Source: Phycisphaerales bacterium (GTDB lineage Bacteria > Planctomycetota > Phycisphaerae > Phycisphaerales > SM1A02). From it: 64,000 nucleotides of DNA. Both the position numbers and the translations under genes were made by a program. The notes beneath the pieces are model-generated. The model had not been told where the DNA came from. It searched no databases and saw nothing but the letters and a program-made list of their open reading frames with translations. The number at the start of each line of letters is the position of its first letter. The stretch's first letter is position 1. The stretch lies in assembly GCA_029268515.1 (NCBI GenBank), contig JAQWNP010000012.1, positions 62,001-126,000 on the forward strand, given 5' to 3'. Shown one piece after another: positions 1 through 9,608 of this stretch.

Positions 1-1
1 T

Positions 2-331
2 GGTGACAGTGGTGATGGAGCAATCCAATACACCAATGAAACCTATGGTGCTTGGTATCTAGGCTTTGGCCTGGAAAATGTTCCATCAATCGATGCACGC
101 GTCGATGTACTGAATGCTGTGTTTGGATTGTGTGCAGATGATCCGGAACCAGAGGACTGCGATGGCGACTTCAATGGTGATAGCCAAATAGATCTGACTG
201 ACTTCTCATCATTCTTGGTGGCCTTCGGCAACCCATGTAGCGATTGCCCTGAAGATATGGATGGAAACGGAAGTGTGGGCCTGGAAGACTTCTCTGCCTT
301 CCTGGTCGTCTTTGGAACCAGCTGCCCATAA
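2..331 (+). CDS. C-terminal part of a secreted dockerin-like protein (5' truncated by window edge)
   Basis: The open frame enters from the left edge and ends at TAA 329-331, giving 109 visible residues. The last ~65 residues hold two calcium-loop modules: the first around DGDFNGDSQIDLTDFSSFL and the second around DMDGNGSVGLEDFSAFLVVF. Each has the D-x-N/D-x-D/N loop followed by D/E-F-S-x-F-L-V-x-F-G, and there are paired cysteines between the modules and at the C-terminus. This is the dockerin-like pattern repeated in four other proteins of the window. The upstream part is unknown, so the catalytic or binding function cannot be named. A strong terminator follows 30 nt downstream, so it is the last gene of its transcript. 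Confidence 0.8.
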   Translation, partial: GDSGDGAIQYTNETYGAWYLGFGLENVPSIDARVDVLNAVFGLCADDPEPEDCDGDFNGDSQIDLTDFSSFLVAFGNPCSDCPEDMDGNGSVGLEDFSAFLVVFGTSCP

Positions 332-360
332 TCAGAGCTTATATTTCTTGTTGATTTCAT

Positions 361-390
361 CGCCCCCCGGAGATTTATCTTCGGGGGGCG
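361..390 (+). terminator. Rho-independent terminator
   Basis: A 13-bp stem (one G-T pair) with a 4-nt TTTA loop: CGCCCCCCGGAGA pairs with TCTTCGGGGGGCG, followed by TTTGCTTG. It lies 30 nt after the stop of the dockerin-like gene and separates it from ubiX. Confidence 0.85.
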
Positions 391-465
391 TTTGCTTGCA
401 AGCAGAATGACGGCCTACAATCTGATTCTGCAGCCGGAATCCAATCCCTTTTTAGAGGCCCTCTG

Positions 466-1101
466 ATGAAAGAACGCATGATCATCGGCGTGACTGGCGC
501 CAGCGGCATCACATATGCCATTCGCTTACTTGAAGTATTACCCCAGATGGGATTTGAGACTCACTTGGTCATGTCTCGCGCTGCCCAACTCGTCCGAGAG
601 TATGAAACTGGTGTCAGCAAACGTGGCATGGAGGCATTGGCCGATCATATCTATGGCCCTGGTGACATTGGCGCGTCCATCGCATCAGGGTCATTCAAGA
701 CCAGAGGAATGATCATTGCCCCATGCTCAATAAAGACGATGTCTGAGATTGCATACGGGACCACCACTAATCTTGTTGCAAGAGCGGCGGATGTCACACT
801 TAAGGAACGCCGCAAACTTGCATTATTGTTACGCGAGTCCCCGCTGCACGCTGGACACATCAAAACCATGCTGCAGGCAACAGAGGCCGGGGCAATCATC
901 GCACCTGCGGTAACAGCCTTCTACGACAAGCCGCAGACAATCCAGGATATGGTTGACCATACCGTTGGAAGATTGCTCAGCCTCTTTGATATTGAGACCG
1001 ATCTCTTCGAGCCCTGGGTCCCGCCTAACACTGAAGCGGACCATTCCAAGACCACTCCGAGCAGAAGTTCGACCGACAAGACACTCACTACCGATGCATA
1101 G
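466..1101 (+). CDS. ubiX: UbiX-type flavin prenyltransferase
   Basis: 211 residues, family length ~190-200 plus a short polar tail. UbiX enzymes join dimethylallyl phosphate to FMN to make prenylated FMN, the cofactor of UbiD decarboxylases. Visible family signatures are the N-terminal nucleotide-binding GVTGASG (8-14), the APCSIKTMSEIAYG stretch (85-98), and ADVTLKERRKLALLLRESPL (108-127), which carries the phosphate/prenyl-site Arg and Glu. The last ~25 residues are Ser/Thr-rich and unconserved. No ubiD is in the window, so the partner decarboxylase must be elsewhere. The next gene starts 149 nt downstream with no clear shared operon. Confidence 0.93.
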   Translation: MKERMIIGVTGASGITYAIRLLEVLPQMGFETHLVMSRAAQLVREYETGVSKRGMEALADHIYGPGDIGASIASGSFKTRGMIIAPCSIKTMSEIAYGTTTNLVARAADVTLKERRKLALLLRESPLHAGHIKTMLQATEAGAIIAPAVTAFYDKPQTIQDMVDHTVGRLLSLFDIETDLFEPWVPPNTEADHSKTTPSRSSTDKTLTTDA

Positions 1102-1250
1102 CGATCATTGCTTGCAGCCAGAGCAATAAAGAAGAGCCTCCTACTATCAATCACTATTGGCCAATGCCGCAAGAGTGAGAGCTACTTCTATTTTGACTTT
1201 TGGCTCTTTCATTACGCATGATCTCGACAGGAGATAATATCTTCAACGCA

Positions 1251-2279
1251 ATGGTCTACCCCCACCTCTATTCTCACCAAGCCATGCTTGAGCATGATCC
1301 TGCGAAAGATATCCATGGCTTCACGAGTCCGGAAGTGCCTGACCGACTTGCAGCCATACTCAAGGAAACCCCGACACAGTCTCTGCAAATGATTCGCGAT
1401 CAAGAGGCTGCAACAGCGACTCAACTGAGCCGTGTCCATAGCGCCAACTACGTTGAGCATCTCATCAACTGCGCTGATCGAAACCTACTCCTTGATTTCG
1501 ACACCGCAATAAGCCCTGGGTCAGTCAAAGCCGCGACCATTGCAGCCGGGGCCGCCATTAAAGCGGTCACGTCTGCATGCGATCAGCCTGGACAACCGAC
1601 ATTGGCCGCCATTCGCCCCCCCGGACATCACGCCGAGATTGCTCGAGCAATGGGGTTCTGTCTCTTTAACAACATCGCTGTTGCTGCACAACACGCTTTG
1701 GACGAACTTAACATCAATCGCATCTGCATCATCGATTGGGATGTACATCACGGCAATGGCACGCAGAACATTTTCTATGACCGCAATGACGTTCTTTTTA
1801 TAAGCATTCACCAATCGCCACTCTATCCTGGATCGGGCTATCTAGAAGAGATCGGCAATGGTCCTGGCAAAGGATTCACCGTCAATGTGCCGATGCCTGC
1901 AGGGCAAATGGATGCCGATTACATACAGATATTTGAACACATCATTGAACCAATTAATAAAAACTTCAAACCCGACCTAATACTAATCTCAGCTGGCTTC
2001 GATGCCCATCAGGATGACCCCTTGGGGGGCATGGGTGTAACCACACATGGATTTGGAGTCATGACACAAATATCTAACAGGCTGGCAAAAGTGCATTGCA
2101 ACGGGAAAATGTCACTCATTCTCGAAGGCGGATATTCAATCCCTGCACTCACAGAGAGCATGGACATTTGCTTGAACACACTTGCGGGGAATCCCATTAG
2201 CGAAATCGCTGATCAGCCAATGCCCAGAACTCTAGAAATCATAAACCGCGTGAAGAAATTGCATCATCGCTGGTTTTGA
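1251..2279 (+). CDS. Histone deacetylase family (class II-like) Zn hydrolase
   Basis: 342 residues from ATG 1251. The frame is open from TTG 1200 and also has ATG 1218. I prefer 1251 because the family begins at about VYPHLYSHQAMLEHD, although no close Shine-Dalgarno decides it. Active-site motifs are complete: RPPGHHAEIARAMGFCLFNN (122-141, the His-His pair), IDWDVHHGNGTQ (161-172, Zn ligands Asp164 and His166), SAGFDAHQDDPLGG (third Zn ligand Asp251) and LEGGY near the C-terminus (transition-state Tyr). Bacterial members deacetylate small acetylated amines such as acetylpolyamines or acetoin-type substrates; the substrate here cannot be told. It is cytoplasmic and has no signal peptide. Confidence 0.92.
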   Translation: MVYPHLYSHQAMLEHDPAKDIHGFTSPEVPDRLAAILKETPTQSLQMIRDQEAATATQLSRVHSANYVEHLINCADRNLLLDFDTAISPGSVKAATIAAGAAIKAVTSACDQPGQPTLAAIRPPGHHAEIARAMGFCLFNNIAVAAQHALDELNINRICIIDWDVHHGNGTQNIFYDRNDVLFISIHQSPLYPGSGYLEEIGNGPGKGFTVNVPMPAGQMDADYIQIFEHIIEPINKNFKPDLILISAGFDAHQDDPLGGMGVTTHGFGVMTQISNRLAKVHCNGKMSLILEGGYSIPALTESMDICLNTLAGNPISEIADQPMPRTLEIINRVKKLHHRWF

Positions 2280-2387
2280 TAAGACCACAAAATAGAGAAC
2301 TCAACATAGATTAGGCCACGCTCTTGTTTTTTATTTTGCTGGCCAGATAAGTTACCATTACAGAGCACCTGGGAACACCTGTCTTAA

Positions 2388-3683
2388 ATGCTGAAAGAAT
2401 TTTCTATGCCTCTGCTTGCATCACCCATGAACACTGGCCTCCACGGGGACATTGCATGGATGCTGACAGCAACGGCGCTCGTTCTCATGATGACACCTGG
2501 CATTGGCTTCTTCTATGGTGGCCTGGTACACCGCAAGAATGCCTACACAATCGTCGTACAGTCTATTCTTGTCATGTGCTTGGTTGGAACAATTTGGCCT
2601 ATTCTTGCTTATAGCCTGGCCTTTGGCCCGGACATGCTTGGTGGCCTGGTTGGGAACTTTGACTTTGTCGGCCTCAAGGAAATGTGGAACTACCCTGGCA
2701 TAAACATTCCTTCGCAGCTCGATATGATTTTTCAATGCGCCTTCGCAATGGTGGCCGCAGCACTGGTCATCGGGGGCTTTGCCGAACGACTTAATCTATC
2801 CGCTTTCTGTTTATTTATTCCACTCTGGATCATCTTGGTGTATTGCCCAGTGGCACACTGGCTCTGGGGCAACCACCCTGGCGAAAATACATTCTTCTCT
2901 CTGAAGAACAAGGGCACCCTTGACTTTGCTGGTGGCATGGTCGTGCACTTGAATGCAGCGACTGCAGCCTTTGTTGCAGGCTGTGTCATTGGACCTCGCG
3001 CCGGGCACAAACACTCAGAAAGACCTTCTGGTCCACATCTTCATTTCTGCTTGCTTGGCGTCAGCCTTCTTTGGTTTGGATGGCTTGGGTTTAATGCTGG
3101 CAGTGCCGGCGCCGCAAACGAGATCGCTGCAACCGCAATGGTGAATACGATCTTTGCGAGCGCTGTGGGCGGGCTCGCTTGGATCGCAATTGAATACAGC
3201 CGATTAAAACGAATCACAGGACCAGGTCTAGCAGCAGGCATGGTTGCAGGACTGGTCGCCATCACGCCGGCTTGTGGCTATATCACACCAATGGCATCAC
3301 TGGTGATTGGAGCCATTGCCAGTTGCGTGTCATACACAGCCATGTACATCATCAACGAGCGACTTGGGTGTGATGACTCTTTAGATGTTTTTAGCGTACA
3401 TGGCATTTCCGCGATATGGGGCGCCATCGCAACTGGGCTCTTCGCCACACTGGCAGTCAATCCCGAAGGAGGCAATGGCCTATTCAATGGTAATGCTGCC
3501 CAGCTCTTGGATCAGCTTCGAGGCATTGGCTATGTACTGGTCTGGAGTGGCGGGGTTTCTTTCCTTCTTCTGAAAGTGCTCGACTGGACTGTTGGCTTGC
3601 GATGCAGTCCTGCTCATGAAGCCTTAGGCCTTGATAAAGTCCAGTTCGGACTCGAGACCATGACCTCAAGCAAAGACACCTGA
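2388..3683 (+). CDS. amt: Ammonium transporter (Amt family)
   Basis: 431 residues with about 11 hydrophobic segments, usual for Amt/MEP/Rh channels that conduct ammonium across the inner membrane. Signatures include GIGFFYGGLVHRKN (first helices), CAFAMVAAALVIGGFAER, and the twin pore histidines in GGMVVHLNAATAAF and VFSVHGISAIWGAI. The start is ATG 2388; ATG 2406 is an alternative. No GlnK/PII gene lies next to it, which is unusual because amt is often paired with glnK. Its 3' end overlaps the convergent desulfhydrase-like gene by 18 nt. Confidence 0.95.
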   Translation: MLKEFSMPLLASPMNTGLHGDIAWMLTATALVLMMTPGIGFFYGGLVHRKNAYTIVVQSILVMCLVGTIWPILAYSLAFGPDMLGGLVGNFDFVGLKEMWNYPGINIPSQLDMIFQCAFAMVAAALVIGGFAERLNLSAFCLFIPLWIILVYCPVAHWLWGNHPGENTFFSLKNKGTLDFAGGMVVHLNAATAAFVAGCVIGPRAGHKHSERPSGPHLHFCLLGVSLLWFGWLGFNAGSAGAANEIAATAMVNTIFASAVGGLAWIAIEYSRLKRITGPGLAAGMVAGLVAITPACGYITPMASLVIGAIASCVSYTAMYIINERLGCDDSLDVFSVHGISAIWGAIATGLFATLAVNPEGGNGLFNGNAAQLLDQLRGIGYVLVWSGGVSFLLLKVLDWTVGLRCSPAHEALGLDKVQFGLETMTSSKDT

Positions 3684-4691
3684 TGTCCACCCCCATTGCT
3701 GAGGCTTGGGTACTGGCGCTCCTGCCAGCAATGGCGAGAGACTTTGCGTCGAGTGGGTTTGCCAATAGAGATCCGGTCCACCTGAGTCATCGAGCGCTGC
3801 GGCAAGGGCTTTTCCGGTATAGGTTTCCTCTAACGCGAACCCCATACTGCGAGCAAGAGCAACACTTCGCTGAGTTAAGGCAGTGTGATGGCCATACCCT
3901 GCACCCAGAAATCTATTGTTAATCTCAGGAACCATAGCATCAGTTTTCGTGATTCGTGATGTGTCCCGTGCCAGTTGCTCTATCTGCTGAACGGAGAGCC
4001 ATGCCTCGGGCACCACACGAACCCCGATCACTCTTGTTTCGAGGCCTGCCGCATGGAAGCCCATTGCCAATCCCACAGCGGTACCTGCAGTACCCAACGG
4101 CACAAAGCACTTTCTTGGCTCAGGGCAAAGGCCCAGCCGAATCTGCTGCGCTAGCTCCAAACCAGCTGCCACAAATCCTAAAACGCCGACCGGGCTCGAT
4201 CCGCCCGCTGGAATGACCGCTCCATACCGCCCAAGTTGCTGTAGCTTCTTGAATGCCTGCAGTTGATTCTTCGCCATTTCGACTGACACGAGTGGCAACG
4301 TCGCTGCCAAGACTTGGGAAGCATGTTCGTCAAAAGGACGACCAAACACAACGGCCTTCACGGGGCGACCTAAACGAGCGCCGTGCACTGCTGTGGCCAG
4401 GATGTGGTGTGATCCGACGGCCCCCATCGTGGCGACAGGACCATCACCTTGCGCGAATAAATACTCTAATTTTCGAACTTTGTTACCAGCCACAAGGTTG
4501 TGACAACAGCCATCATCTTTGATCCAAAGTCCGGGGCGCAAACGCTCAGCATCAAAGACTGGCGTCGGGAATTTGCCTATATGAACTCTTTGCTTGATCC
4601 AATCCAAAAGAGGCTCCCGTCTGAGTCTCTCAAAATTATGGTGTCGCGTGCTCTTTTTCTCGCGGCACCAGATGAAAGATACCGTCCCCAA
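3666..4691 (-). CDS. PLP-dependent D-cysteine desulfhydrase / ACC deaminase family enzyme
   Basis: 341 residues from TTG 4691. A second TTG at 4607 has a better ribosome site (GGGAG, 6 nt spacing) and would remove a 56-nt overlap with the upstream gene, but the extra N-terminus (FERLRREPLL) resembles the start of other family members. It is a fold-type II PLP enzyme. Lys71 in GNKVRKLEYL is the expected Schiff-base lysine, and FPTPVFDAERL before it and GTAGTAVGLAMGF (phosphate loop) fit the family. Family members eliminate sulfide from D-cysteine or deaminate 1-aminocyclopropane-1-carboxylate; substrate choice is not resolved. It is convergent with amt and downstream of the serine hydrolase. 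Confidence 0.85.
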   Translation of the reverse strand: MGTVSFIWCREKKSTRHHNFERLRREPLLDWIKQRVHIGKFPTPVFDAERLRPGLWIKDDGCCHNLVAGNKVRKLEYLFAQGDGPVATMGAVGSHHILATAVHGARLGRPVKAVVFGRPFDEHASQVLAATLPLVSVEMAKNQLQAFKKLQQLGRYGAVIPAGGSSPVGVLGFVAAGLELAQQIRLGLCPEPRKCFVPLGTAGTAVGLAMGFHAAGLETRVIGVRVVPEAWLSVQQIEQLARDTSRITKTDAMVPEINNRFLGAGYGHHTALTQRSVALARSMGFALEETYTGKALAAALDDSGGPDLYWQTHSTQSLSPLLAGAPVPKPQQWGWTSGVFA

Positions 4692-7050
4692 TCTTGAGAT
4701 TGGTTTTAACGTCTTGGAGGCTCATGATCATATCCCCTGCTTCAACCGTCTTTGTTGTCATCACGTGAGGAATTCTCAATCCACGAACCTCTCGGTAGTC
4801 TGCCAATAGAACTGACACTGGAAACTCGCCCATGCCCGGCTGAATGGCAACCGTATCGAACTGTAGAACATCACCTGTATTGGAATCAACATAACATTCA
4901 ACTGAGGGCGCCCCATCGTTTTCGAGCAACAAAAGAATAGCCGGCTGGTCCTCTAATGTTGTTCTTCGAACAACGGTGATATTTTCATAGAAGTCATGCC
5001 AGTCACCAAGAAAGAAACCTGGATGACTTTGTTGGGCCTGGCGCAATAGACGGCCAGACAGTTGTTTGAATGGCTCAAAACTTGATCGCTCTGAAGCCGT
5101 ATCTCCATCGACTGCCATTTCTATCAAACCAAATATCCCAAAATCGATGTCAGTCCGAGCCCGATCAGTACCCGCAAGCCAATGCTTGGCGGCACCAGAG
5201 ACACCCGATTGCTTCATATTGATGGCCCACTCCATTCCAAGCACCCCGAAAGAAGCCAAGGTTTCCCCTCGCTTGGCGGTCCCCCGCAGCTGATCCAGCT
5301 CGGCCAGGGTTGGCAACGTCGCTCCTTCGGCCGTTTTGGTGCGATGGAATTCTCTGATCTGCCCATCCTGTTCCATCAACATTGTCATCGAATGAGGCGT
5401 CTGGCCATCCTTGAACACCACGCCAATGCTCTCCTTTACCCGGAAGGCTCTCCTTCCTGATTCATCTGGCGACTCAAGTTCATAGATCATCTGCCCAGGC
5501 ACATCGACGGCCAGCCTTAAGCCCTGAATCAAGACGGTCAAGACCGGACCCTCATTCTCCTCTGTCATTTCATAGGTCCCCAGATAAGGCTCTAGCAAGG
5601 AGATTGGAATCTCCGGAATCAAGAGCACCCCTTCTCTAGGCATATCAAAAGCAAGACCATTCTGGTGCATGCGCAAAGCCGAGACATCACCTTTATTATT
5701 CTCATCGAACGTCACAAAGATCTCTCGCGTCATCGCGAAGTAGCGACGACCTTGATCATCTGGTGCTACTAACTGGTAGTTCATTTGACCAGGCACATCG
5801 ATATACAAATTGCCTTCACTCTCCGAAACTACAAAATCAGCGTTAACGAATGGGCCAAAGTTCGCTTTATATGTACCCACATATGGCTCAAGCATTTCCA
5901 AGGGCTCGACAACTTGAAGAGCCGGCTCTTCATCAACCTGATCGTTTAGTAGTAAATCGAAGACGGTCTCATACATAGCTTGCAAAGGAGTAGCGCTGAC
6001 ATTGCACAACAGCACATAGCCAAGACCATCTTGTGGCCGGATTGCAACTGATGCTGCAAATCCATCAATGTTACCGCCATGCTCTAGGATTAGATCGTCC
6101 CCTTCGTTGTGTACCATCCAACCAAGTCCGTACTCTGTCTCACCTGCAATGGTGATCCGGCCCTCCCACATCTCATCAAATCGCGCGGCATCAATGAGAC
6201 GGGTACCATTGAACTGCCCTTTCCCCAACTGCAAGCGCAACCACTGAGCCATGTCTTTGACATTTGAATTGATGGCACCAGCAGCCGCCACACTAAGAAG
6301 ATCGCGCATCGGAACTGTTTTAAATATCGACTTCTCATCATTCCAGTAGTAGCCCGTGGCCAAACGATCATCTTTTTGAGCCTCCTTGACCGAAGTAGTG
6401 GAACTGGTCATACCGAGCGGCTTAAAAATCCTGCTTTCCAAAAGCGCACGCCAGGATTGACCGGCTGCCTGAGCAAGTCCCTGACCGGCAACCATGTACA
6501 TCACATTGTTGTAAAGGAATCGTTTACGAAATGGCGCCAGAGGCTCAGCAGAAATCGCCGTCTCCATGATCACCTTGTCACTTGCCTGCCCACCAGCCCA
6601 CAGCAATCCCATTCTCGTAAAGCCAGTCTGATGCGAGAGGAGATCTGTCATCAGCACTTTGGCATCGGGATCATCCGTTTCAATTTGTAGCTGAAAGTCA
6701 GGAAGAAACTTAGTGATCGGATCATCCCAGGCCATCACGCCCTGATCAATTTCCATCGCAATTAATGCTGATGTAAATGCCTTCGTTGTTGACCCGACTG
6801 CAAAAATGGTTTCAGGCGTTACAGGGCGTTCCGACTTGATGTCTGCAAAACCATATCCCTTCATCAGAATAGGTTGATTATCATAGATGACAGCAATTGC
6901 GAGGCCAGGGATCTTATATTCGGTCTGCCACTCCTGCAGTGTTTTATCCAACCGATCAATACGATCCTGAGAAATCCCGTCTGCAAAAACCGCCACTGAA
7001 AAGAGGGATATAAAACAAGACACGAAAGCCAATTTCACGAGACTTTTCAT
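4636..7050 (-). CDS. Secreted class-C beta-lactamase-fold serine hydrolase with duplicated C-terminal domains
   Basis: 804 residues from ATG 7050, chosen because GAAGAG precedes it at good spacing; the frame is open to 7080. There is a signal peptide (1-23). The catalytic domain has S-x-x-K (Ser87-Lys90), Y-N-N (180-182) and HGGN (324-327), the triad of penicillin-binding-protein-like esterases and class C enzymes. Two homologous modules follow at ~387-471 and ~485-570, each opening with LEPY-V/L-GTY and containing DVPGQM-x-Y-x-L; they resemble the DUF3471-like domains found after such hydrolases. A third region (~580-804) reads like a LolA/outer-membrane-lipoprotein-sorting-like beta fold (ADYREVRGLRIPHVM). 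It probably acts in the periplasm on a peptide or ester bond; the true substrate is unknown. Confidence 0.88.
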   Translation of the reverse strand: MKSLVKLAFVSCFISLFSVAVFADGISQDRIDRLDKTLQEWQTEYKIPGLAIAVIYDNQPILMKGYGFADIKSERPVTPETIFAVGSTTKAFTSALIAMEIDQGVMAWDDPITKFLPDFQLQIETDDPDAKVLMTDLLSHQTGFTRMGLLWAGGQASDKVIMETAISAEPLAPFRKRFLYNNVMYMVAGQGLAQAAGQSWRALLESRIFKPLGMTSSTTSVKEAQKDDRLATGYYWNDEKSIFKTVPMRDLLSVAAAGAINSNVKDMAQWLRLQLGKGQFNGTRLIDAARFDEMWEGRITIAGETEYGLGWMVHNEGDDLILEHGGNIDGFAASVAIRPQDGLGYVLLCNVSATPLQAMYETVFDLLLNDQVDEEPALQVVEPLEMLEPYVGTYKANFGPFVNADFVVSESEGNLYIDVPGQMNYQLVAPDDQGRRYFAMTREIFVTFDENNKGDVSALRMHQNGLAFDMPREGVLLIPEIPISLLEPYLGTYEMTEENEGPVLTVLIQGLRLAVDVPGQMIYELESPDESGRRAFRVKESIGVVFKDGQTPHSMTMLMEQDGQIREFHRTKTAEGATLPTLAELDQLRGTAKRGETLASFGVLGMEWAINMKQSGVSGAAKHWLAGTDRARTDIDFGIFGLIEMAVDGDTASERSSFEPFKQLSGRLLRQAQQSHPGFFLGDWHDFYENITVVRRTTLEDQPAILLLLENDGAPSVECYVDSNTGDVLQFDTVAIQPGMGEFPVSVLLADYREVRGLRIPHVMTTKTVEAGDMIMSLQDVKTNLKIGDGIFHLVPREKEHATP

Positions 7051-7105
7051 TTTTTTCTCTTCTAAAAATGCCAATTCCAAGACACCGTGAATACCACTCC
7101 TGCAG

Positions 7106-8386
7106 CTAATCAGCGGCGATTATACCCCACATTTTTTTTGCAATCCGAGGCCTTTCATAAACGGAGATTTCAGCCTCATTCTTAACCAATCCTAATGCGT
7201 CAGGATGTGCCAGAAGTGATTCAATCACTTCAGCAATATGACACTCATTATCACCTAAATGAACACCACGACCAGTTGCTTGAAGGACTTGCGCAATAAC
7301 ACAATCCCCCTCACCAAGGCGACCTCCAATCGCCAGCACAGGCGCATCACAAGGCAGATATTCACAGAGTTTCGTCGTCAAGACACCAGCATCTACATGG
7401 TTCCAATCAAGCACAATTAATGCATTAGCGTTCGCCTGCAAACACAATGACTCCTCTTGAGAAAGCAAACCTCGACCATCAATGAGGTGCTCAATCCCTA
7501 GTTGAATGGCATGCGAACGCCACAGAGATTCACTTGATCCTGCGACAACCAATTGAATTGGAAGCATTGCTTTGTCTCGCCTGCCATCCAAAATCTTAAG
7601 TGCCTTCAGCAACGGTTCTGGGCTTTGGCCGCGCTGATGAATAGATCCTGTATAAACAAGCCGGAAGACACGCGAGTTCTCGGCAGATGGCTCCACAGGA
7701 CGTTCGATAGCGGGATCAAATCCATTTGGCACAACATGGATGGGCGCCTTGCTCCTCTGACGCAGCCAGCTGGCCAATGGGCTACTCACGGCAGTGACGT
7801 GATCCATGGCCGCTAGGCATCGACGCTCAAGATACTTTTCTTTGATCGTGAATGGAAACAATCCATGGTAGATATGATTGCCTGTCCAAAGATCTCTATA
7901 GTCACCGACCCATTGGCCTACGACACCTGCTTGCTTTAGTTTTAATGCCACCAGATGCGCCGTGTACGGACCTATGGAGCTAACCACAATATCCCAAGGT
8001 CCATTGCGTTTTCCCCAGTCAACCGCTGGGCCGACCCATGCATCAGTCACATCTGGCATACGAGCGGCGCTATACGCCCCCGTCCATCGCTTCACCTTTG
8101 CGGCTTTTCCCTCCTGGGCTTGATTGGCGTTTCGTTCATCAAGCTGTTCACGCTTATGACCTGCCCGAGCCCGCTCAACAAATCCCTTGACCTTAAAAGG
8201 AATCTCCTGGACATCAACACCTGCGAATACAGATGGCATACCTTGTTGATCATGGCGCTTCTTCGTTGTGAGCACTGTGACATCGGCGCCAAGCTCTGAC
8301 CAGGCACTCGCAAACGAGGCCGTACGAAGAGATGCTGCAGCATGCTGCGGTGGGAAAAATGGTGTTACTAATAGCAGACGCTTCAT
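7106..8386 (-). CDS. Glycosyltransferase (GT4-like)
   Basis: 426 residues, two Rossmann-like halves of GT-B type. The N-terminus (LLLVTPFFPPQHAAASLRT) is the usual sugar-acceptor start, and the middle contains VVPNGFDP and VYTGSIHQRG, the hinge and nucleotide-sugar region of family 4 enzymes. The classical E-x7-E motif is weak: around ALIVLDWNHVDAGVLTTKLCEYLPCDAPVLA the second acidic residue lies in KLCEYL. It overlaps the upstream glycosyltransferase by 4 nt (ATGA), so the two are translated together. Acceptor and donor sugars cannot be read from sequence; a role in surface polysaccharide assembly is inferred from the neighbours. Confidence 0.85.
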   Translation of the reverse strand: MKRLLLVTPFFPPQHAAASLRTASFASAWSELGADVTVLTTKKRHDQQGMPSVFAGVDVQEIPFKVKGFVERARAGHKREQLDERNANQAQEGKAAKVKRWTGAYSAARMPDVTDAWVGPAVDWGKRNGPWDIVVSSIGPYTAHLVALKLKQAGVVGQWVGDYRDLWTGNHIYHGLFPFTIKEKYLERRCLAAMDHVTAVSSPLASWLRQRSKAPIHVVPNGFDPAIERPVEPSAENSRVFRLVYTGSIHQRGQSPEPLLKALKILDGRRDKAMLPIQLVVAGSSESLWRSHAIQLGIEHLIDGRGLLSQEESLCLQANANALIVLDWNHVDAGVLTTKLCEYLPCDAPVLAIGGRLGEGDCVIAQVLQATGRGVHLGDNECHIAEVIESLLAHPDALGLVKNEAEISVYERPRIAKKMWGIIAAD

Positions 8387-9579
8387 GAGACCTCTCTCAT
8401 TTCACGACGCGGCTGAATCAACGACTGATAGACCTCGATCAAGCGACTGACATAGGCTTGCCTACTTCGTGGCGATAGAAGCGGCTCAGGATCAGTAATT
8501 GGACTTCGCTGCAGACGACAGACATTCTCAATCTCAGCCAAACCAGTCCTGAGGCTGATCTCATCATCCAGTTCAAAGGTCCATCCAGCACCTGTCTCCC
8601 GCACAAACTCTGCCATGCCACCTAAGTTAGAAACCAAGACGGGGGTTCGACGGCTTAAGGCCTCCACCAACACATTGGGCGCACTCTCGTAACAGCGAGA
8701 TGGCAAGAGGACACCATGCACCCTACCCATACGATCCATCACCTCTGACTGCTCGAGATGACCACGCAAGAGCACACTGTTCTCAAGACCGCGTCGCACA
8801 ATCAACTCTTCAATTGCACCGCGACGCGAACCTTCGCCAATGATTTCCAAACGCACCTGATGATCTCTAGGCCAAATTGAAACAACTTGCTCGACACCCT
8901 TTTCTGGTTCTAATCTTCCTGCAAAAAGCAACGTCGGCACGTCTGCTCTTTCATACTCTGAACATTTCTCAGGAGAAGGCGCGGGATTAGGCAGGTATTC
9001 AGAAGGAATACCGAGCACTGACATCACATCGAGGCAAAAGTGGCTTGGACAGAGAAGGCAGTCAATGGTCTTTAGACGATGACGCACACCATAGTTCCAA
9101 TAATGCTGAAACGTTCTCAATAGGTGATAGCCAAACCCACGCTGATCCCAGCGGCCTGCCCAATAACGCCGCCAATTGATTGAGCTTTGTGGATCAATCA
9201 GGTGAGCACCCTCCTGATTAAACCATCGCAGCGTTGGATCGGGACAACGCAAATGGTAATCGTGGGCGGTCATGACCACCCGACATCCAGATGCTTTAAA
9301 TCGCATGATCGGAACAAGAATGGCAGGAGAAAGTTCATGATAGAAATTGTGTAGATGGACAATCTGCGGACGAAATGACTCCAGCCGTTTCGACAAAGCC
9401 CGCGCGGCAGGCCCGTTACTGATATATGACCAAGGCGTGCGACGGTGTGATGCAACATCAGCTACCGTGAAGCAGTCCACATCAACGGCCTGCTCTCTCA
9501 GCGCATGCAGTGTGGAGGCCATCACAGCCTCGGCCCCGCCCTTGCTCTCCGCATAGTCATTGATGTGTAGGGCCCGCAC
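8383..9579 (-). CDS. Glycosyltransferase family 4
   Basis: 398 residues. The start has the GT4 glycine loop (NDYAESKGGAEAVM) and an HLHNFYHELSPAI acceptor-side segment. The donor-binding half includes LFAGRLEPEKGVEQV and LLPSRCYESAPNVLVEALSRRTPVL, in which ESAPNVLVEAL is the E-x7-E motif. Cys-rich CRVVMTAHDYHLRCPDP is common in this subgroup. It is the first gene of a two-gene unit with the next glycosyltransferase (4 nt overlap), and a polysaccharide deacetylase lies 29 nt upstream on the same strand. The acceptor is not identifiable. Confidence 0.92.
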   Translation of the reverse strand: MRALHINDYAESKGGAEAVMASTLHALREQAVDVDCFTVADVASHRRTPWSYISNGPAARALSKRLESFRPQIVHLHNFYHELSPAILVPIMRFKASGCRVVMTAHDYHLRCPDPTLRWFNQEGAHLIDPQSSINWRRYWAGRWDQRGFGYHLLRTFQHYWNYGVRHRLKTIDCLLCPSHFCLDVMSVLGIPSEYLPNPAPSPEKCSEYERADVPTLLFAGRLEPEKGVEQVVSIWPRDHQVRLEIIGEGSRRGAIEELIVRRGLENSVLLRGHLEQSEVMDRMGRVHGVLLPSRCYESAPNVLVEALSRRTPVLVSNLGGMAEFVRETGAGWTFELDDEISLRTGLAEIENVCRLQRSPITDPEPLLSPRSRQAYVSRLIEVYQSLIQPRREMREVS

Positions 9580-9608
9580 GAAGGCATATCATAGCCAGGA
9601 ACTGGCTC

